64,000 bases of DNA, from contig CM025851.1 in the NCBI GenBank assembly GCA_003952965.2, positions 4,549,637 through 4,613,636 of the forward strand, read 5' to 3'. Both the position numbers and the translations under genes were made by a program. The notes beneath the pieces were generated by a model. The model saw nothing but the letters and a program-made list of their open reading frames with translations. It was not told where the DNA came from and did no database searches. This document shows, in pieces, positions 10,838-20,583 of this stretch (the first letter of the stretch is position 1; the number at the start of each line of letters is the position of its first letter). The DNA is from Morella rubra (lineage: Eukaryota; Streptophyta; Magnoliopsida; Fagales; Myricaceae).

Positions 10838-13383
10838 TCACCCAACTATACACTGATGAGATTGATACGTACCATTCGACAGCGATTCAACAATTCGTTT
10901 TTCAAGCCTTCTTGCTCCTAGACCTGGCCTGAGAACACTGGCATCTCCCCAAACTGAACACGTGTGATTTCCAGACTCACCTACGCACCACCCACCAGGG
11001 ACTATGCTTCCACTACTGCGCCCCAAGATCTCTTGGTCTATGCGGTCAAGAACCGGATCATCTAACTGGAATCGTGTGGCAAAGGCTGCTCCACTCTGAA
11101 TCATTGCTTCATAATCATTGGAACTGAGTAGGCGGGGTTCCTCATTAGAGGGCTTGTCAAAGGTGGCATACAGTAAGTTATGGTTTATGACTGTTCTGTT
11201 GTACTTGTGAGAATTACAGAGAACGGTGGGAAAATAATTGGAAAAGGATGAGGGAGTGTTTGAAAGATACATCAGTAGAGTCCTTGGGAAGTTGTCTGTA
11301 CCCAGAATGCAGAACTCAATAAAGTTACGACTTAATATGGAAAAAGATGAACCTGCATTAAAAAGGGATCCTAAGTGTCAGTGCCTATGTCATAAGGAAG
11401 GAAAATAAACAAGTTTCACGTATCATTTAGTTTGCCAACAGCCTTTTATGTGCTATGTATAACAAATAATCGAAGGGTATGTTTTTCTTTTTCTAGGTGA
11501 GGGGTCGGTTAATAAGTGAAGGCAGTAACATAATGATATTACAGGAACCACCACCACTTGTTCCAAACTTGTTTCCCCTCTCTTGTCAACTAAATTTCTC
11601 TTCAGAGGAAACTACAAGATCCAACTACTCAGAGTTTTTGGCACCATTGAAGATGCCATATATGATCGAACAAGCTATTTTCAACTTCCCTTTTGCAACA
11701 GCAAGAGCGGCATTGCATCTATAGTCAGATTCTAAGTCTAACAGTAATAGTTGATCTGCTTCAAGAGCCCCATGCTCAAAAAATGATATGGTTACAGCAC
11801 CAGTATTTCACTGGACAAACAAAATAAGGCCTAATATTTTCGGTTCCCTATGTGTAACCCCGTTAAACACTAGACATTAATTGCTGACCCACCTAATCCA
11901 ACAATTTTGCAATTCAACAGCAGATTACTATTGGATCCTGCTCTGAATGTCCAACCATATTTTAAAGAGACATTTTCTGATTCATCCCCCTTCCAAATAG
12001 AGAGTACTATTATGTGTTAATTACGAAATTCACAGTTCCCTCGAGTCAAACTTTGATGCCGCAATTGACATTGCTGAAATTATGCCACTCATCTATAAAA
12101 AGCTTGGTTCGCATACCGATGGAAATAAATTTCAATATTGTTCCTTGAACAGCTATATTTCGACCTTCCTATATCATTGCTCATTAGATCCCCAAGTACT
12201 CCACACTAATTCAACGTTGCACATGGAATTAAAACTAGCTAGTGGCATTAGACAATCACCGAAGTGCAAGACTTATGCCATTTTTCTATGAAATCATTGA
12301 ACCGAATAATTGTAAGCACGTTAACAGTTACCAAGTGTGTACGTAAACAGCCATACCTGTAAACAACTGGAAAGCATTAGGCAACTCCCTCTTCTGAGTA
12401 GCATAAAACATGGCAGTTTTCTCTGAAAGATAAAGCCCTGGATCAACAATAATTGTTCTCAACCTCCTAAACCTATGTAGCACCAAAGGCACAATACAGA
12501 CATTAGAATTCAGGAAGCGAGATTAATTTCACGATTAAAAAATAAAAAAATAAAAAAATAAAAAAATATGAGAAGTAATAATATCATACTCTCTCCAGCC
12601 AATGTAACTTGAATGATTCAGAAAGTTAAGATGTTTAGGCAGAAATGACAAAATGTGAAGAAGATCTGAAAGCCCACAAAAAACCCACATCAGAGCATCA
12701 ATAAGAAAAAAACAAAAACAAACCCTCGATCACAAATATAAACCACGACACAAAGCCACCAAGAAGTCCGACCACACTGTACCATCTTGTGTGACAAGTG
12801 GGTAATCAGCGGCATTAAGATTGACAAACCAATCCCAGTTCTGCGACAGTCGGAGTAGAATGGAAGCGCCGTGAAGCGTGGAGGAGATGATAGACGAGCC
12901 CTTCGTGTACGCGAAGTCGGCCTTGCCGATCACATCAACGTTCTGGGCAGCCTTGAAAATGGACACGGATTGGACGGCGAGGGCGAGAGCATCACGGTCG
13001 GTCTGGGGAGCGGTGAGGTCGAGGTGGAGGAGGTAGTGGTTCCTGGGGTGGTATGAGGCGAAGAGGAGGCGGAGAATACGACCTGAATCGCCGGCGGATC
13101 CGGAGATGAGGTAGGCAATGGAAGGAGGGGTGGGATCAGAGGAGGGGTCGGTGTTGGTCACGAGGACGTTATTGATTTGGCGGTGCGGGAAGAGAAAAGG
13201 GTCGGGTCGGGTCAGTGTGGGGGAGGTCGGGGAGGGGGAGGAGGAGAGAGAGAAGAAGAAGAAGAGGGAGAGGAGGGAGGCGGCTAGGATGATGTAGAGA
13301 GCGGTTTTGGAGTCCTTGGGAGTGCTGATTGTGTTGATGGGAAGGATGGGCAGCGGTGGTTGTGGTGAATGTGAATTCTGCAT
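10838..13383 (-). CDS. GT14 family beta-glucuronosyltransferase-like (core-2/I-branching domain) protein
   Basis: Four exons in transcript order: 13383-12783, 12665-12590, 12472-12357, 11352-10838; phases match and give 435 residues. The protein is a type II Golgi membrane protein. A short Pro-rich cytosolic tail is followed by one membrane segment at about 28-46 and then a Ser/Pro stem. The catalytic GT14 domain begins near SIAYLISGSAGD and includes NWDWFVNLNAADYPLVTQD, HSSYIGW, IIVDPGLYLS, FYATQKRELPNAF, YLSNTPSSFSNYFPTVLCNS and a C-terminal PGGWC. This is the plant core-2/I-branching branch, whose studied members (GlcAT14A-C) add glucuronic acid to type II arabinogalactan on arabinogalactan proteins. 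Position next to THIM and GATA1 matches, from memory, Arabidopsis At3g24040. Substrate is inferred from family only. Intron 3 (11353-12356) is the longest. Confidence 0.9.
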
Positions 13384-14553
13384 TGTTTCTCTCCGCTCTT
13401 CTGGTTGCGGATTGAGAGATGGGTTTCGGTGTTTCTTGGTCGATGAATTAGGTTCTACTGCGAGGGTGTATCGGAGTGCCGAGTGTGTCTTACTCCCACT
13501 CCCTCTTTGATTTGACGAGGGATCACTTCAGTCTTCACCTATGAGAACAGGTTTCTACATGCCGTCGATCATGGTGGTCTGTGCTTTTAAACCGCGTCAC
13601 TTCCCAAGTTTAGACGGCAAAACTTGAAGCTAGTATTCCAAATTTTCTAGGAGGACGATCATCTGGACCGGTCTATCTTAGCACGGTTTTTCCGGGGGAA
13701 GCTGGAACTATTTCAAATTACTAAGGCGTTTATTTTACAAAAATTTTGGAGATAAATACAAAATCCATATTTGTGGTATATGTAAAAATCGAATTAATCT
13801 TTGTGATAATAAAAATATAAAATTAATCTCTTTGATTTCATAAAAGTATAAAATCAGTCTCTAATAAAAGACTAATGGTAAACGAAAGTAAAACCAGAGG
13901 GACTGATTTTATACTTTTGTTATCGTGAAGACTAATTCGATTTTCGTATATACCACAATGATCGATTTTGTAAATTTGAGATTAATAAAATTTTATTTCT
14001 GTTATACATATTTTAAAATTTTACTTTTAATTTTATTATCCCAATACTCTATCGATCCTAATACTAACACAAAATTTTACATAATATTTGACAAACTAAA
14101 ATTTTAACATCTAAAATTTTATTATTATTATAATTCTTTTTCTTTCTACACTTTTTTACAATTTTTTTTTTTTACTTTTTTATTATTTCTCTTCATTTTT
14201 TATCTACTCCTAAAATTTTAACTTACAATTCTATCCCAAACACTGTATTAATAAAATTTAGATAAAATTTTGAAACTAAATGCTTTATAAAAAAATTGGA
14301 ACTGGCACCGTTCGTTGTAAATCATTAGGAGGATGATCCATCTGGACCGGTCCAACTTCGCAGTCAAATCATTGACGATTTGGACCGTGGGCACATGGTT
14401 TTGACCCAAGCATCGGCTATTTTGATGCGTTGACGTGGCGCTTTCTAGTCCTTTGGACGCTTGCTAGTATACATGTCATCCTCAGAGCTCTGGACGTAAT
14501 GAAGGCGGAGCTGCTAAGGGACAAAAGAGAGGGGGGGGGGAGAGAGGGGAAAT
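13384..14553. other. Shared upstream region of divergent GT14 and THIM genes, with a foldback element
   Basis: The GT14 gene leaves to the left and THIM to the right, so both promoters lie here. A motif of about 32 bases (AGGAGGA-GATC-ATCTGGACCGGTC) is found at about 13650-13682 and again at 14328-14360, one copy beside each gene, with AT-rich DNA between. I see no gene in it. Confidence 0.5.
13757..13977. mobile_element. MITE-like foldback element (imperfect inverted repeat)
   Basis: The left arm starts CAAAATCCATATTTGTGGTATATG and runs to about 13861. It matches the reverse complement of 13899 to about 13975, which starts CAAAATCGATCATTGTGGTATATAC. Shared inner blocks are AAAATCGAATTA and AAAGTATAAAATCAGTC. 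The loop is only about 35 bases. The size and lack of coding fit a miniature inverted-repeat transposable element. I could not fix a clean target-site duplication, so superfamily is open. Confidence 0.6.
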
Positions 14554-15895
14554 ATGGACCACACGGAACCCGAGCCTAGAGGAAAACCAGACCCGAGCAG
14601 GTGGGCCGCGAAAGCGTGGGCCCTCCTCTCAGCGGTCCGGAGCCAATCCCCGCTCGTCCAATGCATCACCAACTTCGTCTCCATGGATCTGATGGCCAAT
14701 ACGCTCCTATCCGCCGGGGCATCGCCGGCGATGCTACACTCCGTGGAGGAGATCCCGGAATTCACCCCTCATGTCCACGCGCTCTGTATCAACATCGGCA
14801 CGCTCTCCTCTGACTGGGTCCCGGCCATGAAGGCCGCCGCCGACTTGGCGTGCAAGTCCGGTAGGCCATGGGTCCTGGACCCGGTTGCTGCCGGGGCTTC
14901 CGGTTTCCGGTTAAAGACTTGTTTGGAGCTCGTGGAGCTTAAGCCTACCGTGATCCGAGGAAACGGGTCCGAAATTACCGCGCTTTCCAAGGCTTCTCTA
15001 GCATCCTGTAAGGTAATACAGAGCAGTGGATGTTGATCACTGTTGGTTTTGAATACGACGATTTTGTTTCTGGGAGTTTGAATGTCTATTAATTGCTGGT
15101 CAGCAAGACAGTGTTTGGGAGCGAGTTCGTTGTCAAATTCATAGGAATTTCATTCAATTCTTTCTAACGTGCCAAAAGGGGCTCAACTAACGGAAAAGAA
15201 TATCGAGAGCTTGAGAAACTCAGAAACGTAGAGAATTTGAGTAATATTTGTCAAGTGTGGGTGACATGATTCATGTGGCAGACGACTCAACAGATAAATC
15301 AGTTTATAACCAAGTTCTCATAAAAGTTGTCATATGTATGCAATTTACTTTGATTCGGCTGAATCAAACTTCCAACGTTGTTTTTGCTTCTTCCTACCCA
15401 ACCTAAAAAAAGATTTATAGTTTTTTTCTTTGTTTTGAAAACCTCATGAAAGCTTTTCCCTTGTATCTTATTTACAACTCTATAACTTAGTTTGTTTTCA
15501 AGGGTGTAGACAGCTCCCACAAGTCCACTGATGCAGTGGAAGCTGCAAAGTCATTGGCTCAAGCAAGTGGTTCTATAGTTGCGGTTTCTGGAGCCGTTGA
15601 CATTATAACTGATGGGGAGCTAGTCGTTGGTGCTCACAATGGGGTGGCCATGATGCAAAGAATTACAGCAACAGGATGCTCTGTCACTGCGCTTATTGCT
15701 GCCTTTGTTGCTGTTGATCCTTTACATGCTTTTGAAGCAACAGCTTTGGCACTATCCATATTTGGTATTGCTGCTGAGATTGGAATGAAAATGGCCAACG
15801 GTCCGGCTTCATTGCGAATGCACTTGATAGATTCACTCCATGGGCTTGATGAAGCTGATGTACTTTCTCGCGTCAACATAACCAGCTTCTCATGA
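14554..15895 (+). CDS. THIM: Hydroxyethylthiazole kinase
   Basis: Two exons, 14554-15012 and 15503-15895, join in phase 0 to give 283 residues, close to the usual ThiM size. The enzyme phosphorylates 4-methyl-5-(2-hydroxyethyl)thiazole with ATP (EC 2.7.1.50) and lets the cell salvage the thiazole half of thiamin. Family motifs are in order: LVQCITNFVSMDLMANTLLSAGASPAML near the N-terminus, WVLDPVAAGAS, RGNGSEI (about 135-141, nucleotide-binding side), AVSGAVDIITDG and the anion-hole segment ATGCSVTALIAAF with the conserved Cys at about 212. Many bacterial members read GTGC there; here the first Gly is Ala. No transit peptide is obvious, suggesting cytosol. A G10 run precedes the ATG in the leader. 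First exon is GC-rich compared with its surroundings. Arabidopsis At3g24030 is the expected orthologue, from memory. Confidence 0.94.
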
Positions 15896-17389
15896 TACAT
15901 GAGCTGCATCTATGGTATGTTGACTATCACTAGACCTGTTATGAGTTGTGTATAGCACCTGTATAGTGAGCATGAAGTTGGCAGATCAATTGGTTGGCAT
16001 GTTATCCGCTACCCATTTTTATTTGGAGCTACATTTCTGGATTACATTTGTTTTTTATGGAATCCACTTTTTATTTACCAATAGCTGGGAAGTGTAAAAT
16101 TGGTATGCATTTCAGTTGTGAAGATTTTACCTATTAACTTTTTCCAATAACAGGTTTCAATGATGTATCGTGCTTATTTACTGATCAGACCAAGTGTTTG
16201 AATCTGTAGCTTGTCCAGCATTTTGGGACCATCATTGTTAAAAAGTTTCACTTTGCATTATCAAATTTGGTATAATGGGGGTGTTTGTTTGCCAAAATTT
16301 CGGGGAATATTCCCGAAATTTTAGTAATCTTTACTTTATTAAGATTTATTGGGGTTTGTGAAAAGTGAAGTATGTATGTATAAAAGTTAAAAATTTTGGA
16401 GTGTGTTTGTTTTGTTAGAAATTTTCATGCCTTAAAATATTGGGGAAACAAACGCTACCAATATTTGAGCTTGTTCTTTTGAGTAATACCCCGTTTTGGT
16501 TATTCTGAAAACTAGCTCTGCCCAATACGATGTAGAGAATTGGGTTAACCTCAGATTGTTTTGACGAAAATTCTGTAAAGGGAGTGTTAGGTGTACGGCA
16601 ACAGTTTTCCTAGAGGTTGCACTTTCCAAATTTTAATTTTTTAATGGTTAGTCCCCTATGCTCAGCCAATCTAGTTGGACTTCATCTTATGTGCAGAGTT
16701 TCCCAACTTATGCTTCCTATTTGTACCATTCCCACTTTTCGAAACTTCTGGCAGTTCATTTGGCATGCAACCGCTCATTAATCTCTGCAAGTAGAGAAAT
16801 TTTTATGTGACCCACAAGAAATAGGCTTTGCTGGAAGATCAACTTAGACCATTGTATAGTCGTGCTTATGACTGTCTTAGATTCAAACTCATATTATTGA
16901 AAGCAAAGAAGAAAGGTTCAAATTCTTAATAGAACAATGACTGTGAGGTTATGTAGACATCTCTCACCTTAGGATATACGTGTGATGTCTTTCAATGTCC
17001 AAAAAGTGTAGTTGATTTAAGATAGTTGCTACAAGTCACCCTGGCTTCTGAATGCAATTACCAAGGAACTTATTCAAATGATTGAGATAAAAACAGAACC
17101 TAGTTTCACCGTGATGTAAATTCAAAGACAATTAAAAAAGCATATTGTGAAAAAAGAATGCTTGTACTTCATCTTTTCAACGCATCCTGTTATGGCTTTA
17201 TTGATGTGGCAGTCTTTGTTGGTGGCAAGAGCAGTTATGGCGTAAACGTGACAGTCCGGAGTGTATCCCTTGTATGGAAATCAAGTAAAAAGACATCACC
17301 TTTCATATGCATCACTATAAGCAGATCACGGTTAGAACTTATAGCAGGGCACAGGAGATGCATAAGATTTTCAACCGTCTTGACTCTTA
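15896..17389. other. Intergenic region; its right part is the source-like copy of a repeated segment
   Basis: The left part is the THIM 3' UTR. A near-perfect 29-base palindrome centred on GGGAATATTCCC lies at 16294-16322. From about 16905 to 17389 the sequence recurs in pieces at about 18690-19310, between the dirigent copies. No gene is recognisable; short frames here, such as 17158-17403, have no family features. Confidence 0.5.
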
Positions 17390-17579
17390 AGTGGTTACAT
17401 TAATTGGTACTTACCATCTTCATACTCATTTCCACACAAGCAAACAAGCACATAGTTTTACACGCCCAGGGAGGGAGAGTAGGCTAAGCTAGTGGCCCCT
17501 TCCACCCTTTTAGCGAAGAGGAGAAGAAGAAAAAACCAGCACATAGTTTCATCATACATTCCAGTTTTATCACACATTC

Positions 17580-18332
17580 TCAATATTTTAGGTGGACAGT
17601 GATCCTCAGCAATGTCTCTGCCCCATCTGTGACATGTTGACCTGAAGGTATAAGTGATTGGACTTCTGCAATCCCACAAGCATTCTTATACCTGCCTGTC
17701 CCTCCTGTCACCGACAAATATGAGACGGTACTCCCAATTCTGAATGCTCCATAGAAATTGAGGTTGTCATTATATTCCCCTCCTTCAATCATAGCCGTAA
17801 ATGCCATCATCTGGGTGGTCCCATCTGCAGAGCTTGCCACATAAACTCCTTGAGCTTTCCCCAATGTTTGGGACCCCAAATCCGGACTGGAGGTCAATAT
17901 GTCATCGATGACAGTGATCGTTCCAAAGCCTAGCCCCAACCCATCAGGTCCAAGTTGGTTCTGAGGTAAATTTTGATTATTTTTTTGTCCAGCAAAAGTA
18001 GTACCTGCTAAGCCGGTTCCTAGCGGGAAGCCATTGACACCATTGACAGTTGGAATGGCACCATTTGCATTCGGGATGGCAACCCCGCTCTGTGGAGGGA
18101 GAAACCCTATCTGCTTTGCAAAGGGCACTTGACCGTTGTAGATGTTGCCTAAGAGGCCAGTGATTGGCCTAGCTGTAGGGCTACTGCCCCCAAGAATGTC
18201 ATGCATGTAAAACTCAAGGATTGGTTCTTCTTTGGTGGCTGCTGCAGGGTCAACTGCTGCAATGTCTCTTGCCATGTGCAGAGTCGCAATTAGCATTATG
18301 ATGAAAGTGGATAGTGACAAGTGCTTGAGCAT
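17580..18332 (-). CDS. Dirigent protein, DIR16/DIR25/ESB1-like (copy 1)
   Basis: Intronless gene for 250 residues. Residues 1 to about 26 form a secretory signal peptide (hydrophobic FIIMLIATLHMA, cut before AVDPAAA). The dirigent domain starts at about 40 with FYMHDILGGSSPTARPITGL and resumes with GLGFGTITVIDDILT, GKAQGVYVASSADG, NLNFYGAFRIG and VTGGTGRYKNACG, ending LLRITVHLKY. Between its first and later strands sits a Gly/Asn/Pro-rich insert of about 65-70 residues, typical of the DIR-e group that includes ESB1/DIR10, DIR16 and DIR25. Dirigent proteins act in the cell wall and steer coupling of phenoxy radicals; ESB1-type members are needed for Casparian-strip lignin. The exact role here is inferred. 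A TATA box lies about 96 bases upstream of the ATG. The coding sequence appears identical to copy 2. Confidence 0.93.
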   Translation of the reverse strand: MLKHLSLSTFIIMLIATLHMARDIAAVDPAAATKEEPILEFYMHDILGGSSPTARPITGLLGNIYNGQVPFAKQIGFLPPQSGVAIPNANGAIPTVNGVNGFPLGTGLAGTTFAGQKNNQNLPQNQLGPDGLGLGFGTITVIDDILTSSPDLGSQTLGKAQGVYVASSADGTTQMMAFTAMIEGGEYNDNLNFYGAFRIGSTVSYLSVTGGTGRYKNACGIAEVQSLIPSGQHVTDGAETLLRITVHLKY

Positions 18333-18427
18333 CTTGTAGCGTGTTTATCTGAGGATTCTTGGACCTCTGAGAATTGAAAGATCAAGGTTGATGGGTTATT
18401 ATGCAAGTTTCCTGTAGCCCTTGCTTC

Positions 18428-18436
18428 TTATATAAG
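18428..18436 (-). promoter_or_regulatory. TATA box of dirigent copy 1
   Basis: CTTATATAAG on the minus strand sits about 96-104 bases before the ATG at 18332, which leaves a leader of roughly 70 bases. The same sequence is repeated in copy 2. Confidence 0.65.
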
Positions 18437-18669
18437 GAGGGCATAACCAGCTTATGATGGAGTTGGTGGGAGAAAGTGGTGAAGTTGTTGAAACCGTGTC
18501 ACTTATGGGAAGCTATTTTTGTTTAGGTGTGTTAAATCCGATCATTTGAGATGGTGGAAAGAAAAATGCAGATGCCATCGGGACGCTTATGCTGGATTCC
18601 ACATCGGACATTAAATTATGCAGAAGAGTCAAAAACTGTTTGCCATCCCAATGATGTGAACTTCATAGT

Positions 18670-19303
18670 GCTGATCCAATTTAAGTTGAGTTGCTACAAG
18701 TCACCCTGGTCTTCTGAATGCTGATTACCAAGGAACTTATTCAAATGATTGAGATAAAAACAGAACCTAGTTTCACCGATGATGTAAATTCAAAGTACAA
18801 TTAAAAAAGCATATTGAGTGAAAAAAGAATGCTGCAGCAGACTTGCATCTTTTCAACGCATCCTGTTATGGCTTTATTGATGTGGCAGTCTTTGTTGGTG
18901 GCAAGAGCAGTTATGGCGTAAACGTGACAGTCCGGAGTGTATCCCTTGTATGGAAATTCAAATTCTTAATAGAACAATGAAAAAGACATGTCACCAAAAA
19001 GTGTAGTTGATTTAAGATAGTTGCATATGCATCAATTACCAAGGAACTTATAAATGATTGAGATAAAAACAGAACCTAGTTTCACCGTGATGTAGACAAT
19101 TAAAAAAGCATATTGTGAAAAAAGAATGCTTGTACTTCATCTTTTCAACGCATCCTGTTATGGCTTTATTGATGTGGCAGTCTTTGAGAGCAGTTATGGC
19201 GTAAACGTGACAGTCCGGAGTGTATCCCTCAACCGTCACTATAAGCAGATCACGGTTAGAACTTAAGCAGGGCACAGGAGATGGTTTTCAACCGTCTTGA
19301 TTA
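18670..19303. repeat. Spacer made of two rearranged copies of the 16.9-17.39 kb flank
   Basis: Segment B (about 18690-18990) and segment C (about 18990-19303) both match 16905-17389. They are in the same orientation but in shuffled order and broken by many small deletions or insertions. Shared blocks include CAGAACCTAGTTTCACCG, CTTTTCAACGCATCCTGTTA and GTAAACGTGACAGTCCGGAG. Differences are mostly indels of 1-35 bases, with very few substitutions. No gene is present. Confidence 0.8.
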
Positions 19304-19493
19304 AGTGGTTACATTAATTGGTACTTACCATCTTCATACTCATTTCCACACAAGCAAACAAGCACATAGTTTTACACGCCCAGGGAGGGAGAGTAGGCTA
19401 AGCTAGTGGCCCCTTCCACCCTTTTAGCGAAGAGGAGAAGAAGAAAAAACCAGCACATAGTTTCATCATACATTCCAGTTTTATCACACATTC

Positions 19494-20246
19494 TCAATAT
19501 TTTAGGTGGACAGTGATCCTCAGCAATGTCTCTGCCCCATCTGTGACATGTTGACCTGAAGGTATAAGTGATTGGACTTCTGCAATCCCACAAGCATTCT
19601 TATACCTGCCTGTCCCTCCTGTCACCGACAAATATGAGACGGTACTCCCAATTCTGAATGCTCCATAGAAATTGAGGTTGTCATTATATTCCCCTCCTTC
19701 AATCATAGCCGTAAATGCCATCATCTGGGTGGTCCCATCTGCAGAGCTTGCCACATAAACTCCTTGAGCTTTCCCCAATGTTTGGGACCCCAAATCCGGA
19801 CTGGAGGTCAATATGTCATCGATGACAGTGATCGTTCCAAAGCCTAGCCCCAACCCATCAGGTCCAAGTTGGTTCTGAGGTAAATTTTGATTATTTTTTT
19901 GTCCAGCAAAAGTAGTACCTGCTAAGCCGGTTCCTAGCGGGAAGCCATTGACACCATTGACAGTTGGAATGGCACCATTTGCATTCGGGATGGCAACCCC
20001 GCTCTGTGGAGGGAGAAACCCTATCTGCTTTGCAAAGGGCACTTGACCGTTGTAGATGTTGCCTAAGAGGCCAGTGATTGGCCTAGCTGTAGGGCTACTG
20101 CCCCCAAGAATGTCATGCATGTAAAACTCAAGGATTGGTTCTTCTTTGGTGGCTGCTGCAGGGTCAACTGCTGCAATGTCTCTTGCCATGTGCAGAGTCG
20201 CAATTAGCATTATGATGAAAGTGGATAGTGACAAGTGCTTGAGCAT
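19494..20246 (-). CDS. Dirigent protein, DIR16/DIR25/ESB1-like (copy 2)
   Basis: Intronless gene for 250 residues, identical in protein, and by eye in DNA, to the gene at 17580-18332. It keeps the signal peptide, the split dirigent domain with the Gly/Asn/Pro-rich insert and the C-terminal ITVHLKY. Its promoter region with the TATA box is duplicated too, so both copies should be expressed alike if both are real. Such complete identity means a very recent tandem duplication, ongoing gene conversion, or an assembly artefact. Function is as for copy 1: a secreted, probably lignin-related wall protein. Confidence 0.9.
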   Translation of the reverse strand: MLKHLSLSTFIIMLIATLHMARDIAAVDPAAATKEEPILEFYMHDILGGSSPTARPITGLLGNIYNGQVPFAKQIGFLPPQSGVAIPNANGAIPTVNGVNGFPLGTGLAGTTFAGQKNNQNLPQNQLGPDGLGLGFGTITVIDDILTSSPDLGSQTLGKAQGVYVASSADGTTQMMAFTAMIEGGEYNDNLNFYGAFRIGSTVSYLSVTGGTGRYKNACGIAEVQSLIPSGQHVTDGAETLLRITVHLKY

Positions 20247-20341
20247 CTTGTAGCGTGTTTATCTGAGGATTCTTGGACCTCTGAGAATTGAAAGATCAAG
20301 GTTGATGGGTTATTATGCAAGTTTCCTGTAGCCCTTGCTTC

Positions 20342-20350
20342 TTATATAAG
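20342..20350 (-). promoter_or_regulatory. TATA box of dirigent copy 2
   Basis: Same CTTATATAAG element as in copy 1, at the same distance from the ATG at 20246. Confidence 0.65.
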
Positions 20351-20583
20351 GAGGGCATAACCAGCTTATGATGGAGTTGGTGGGAGAAAGTGGTGAAGTT
20401 GTTGAAACCGTGTCACTTATGGGAAGCTATTTTTGTTTAGGTGTGTTAAATCCGATCATTTGAGATGGTGGAAAGAAAAATGCAGATGCCATCGGGACGC
20501 TTATGCTGGATTCCACATCGGACATTAAATTATGCAGAAGAGTCAAAAACTGTTTGCCATCCCAATGATGTGAACTTCATAGT

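Larger units (their letters stand above)
17390..18669. repeat. Segmental duplication, copy 1 (contains a dirigent gene)
   Basis: This 1,280-bp block recurs at 19304-20583 with a constant offset of 1,914 bases. Reading the two copies side by side I found no difference. It covers the dirigent gene, its 3' flank and about 340 bases upstream with the TATA box. Similarity stops sharply after CTTCATAGT in both copies. Confidence 0.9.
19304..20583. repeat. Segmental duplication, copy 2 (contains a dirigent gene)
   Basis: Second member of the 1,280-bp duplication, offset by 1,914 bases from copy 1. Beyond 20583 the sequence (ACCTTACAGC) no longer matches the flank of copy 1 (GCTGATCC). Confidence 0.9.

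Noticed and set aside
12871..13510. Plus-strand frames opposite the GT14 first exon
   Set aside because: They mirror a GC-rich coding exon whose minus-strand protein has clear family motifs.
17458..17679. 73-codon minus-strand frame overlapping the 3' end of dirigent copy 1 (and its twin at 19372-19593)
   Set aside because: It is out of frame with the dirigent gene and resembles nothing; it is simply duplicated along with the segment.
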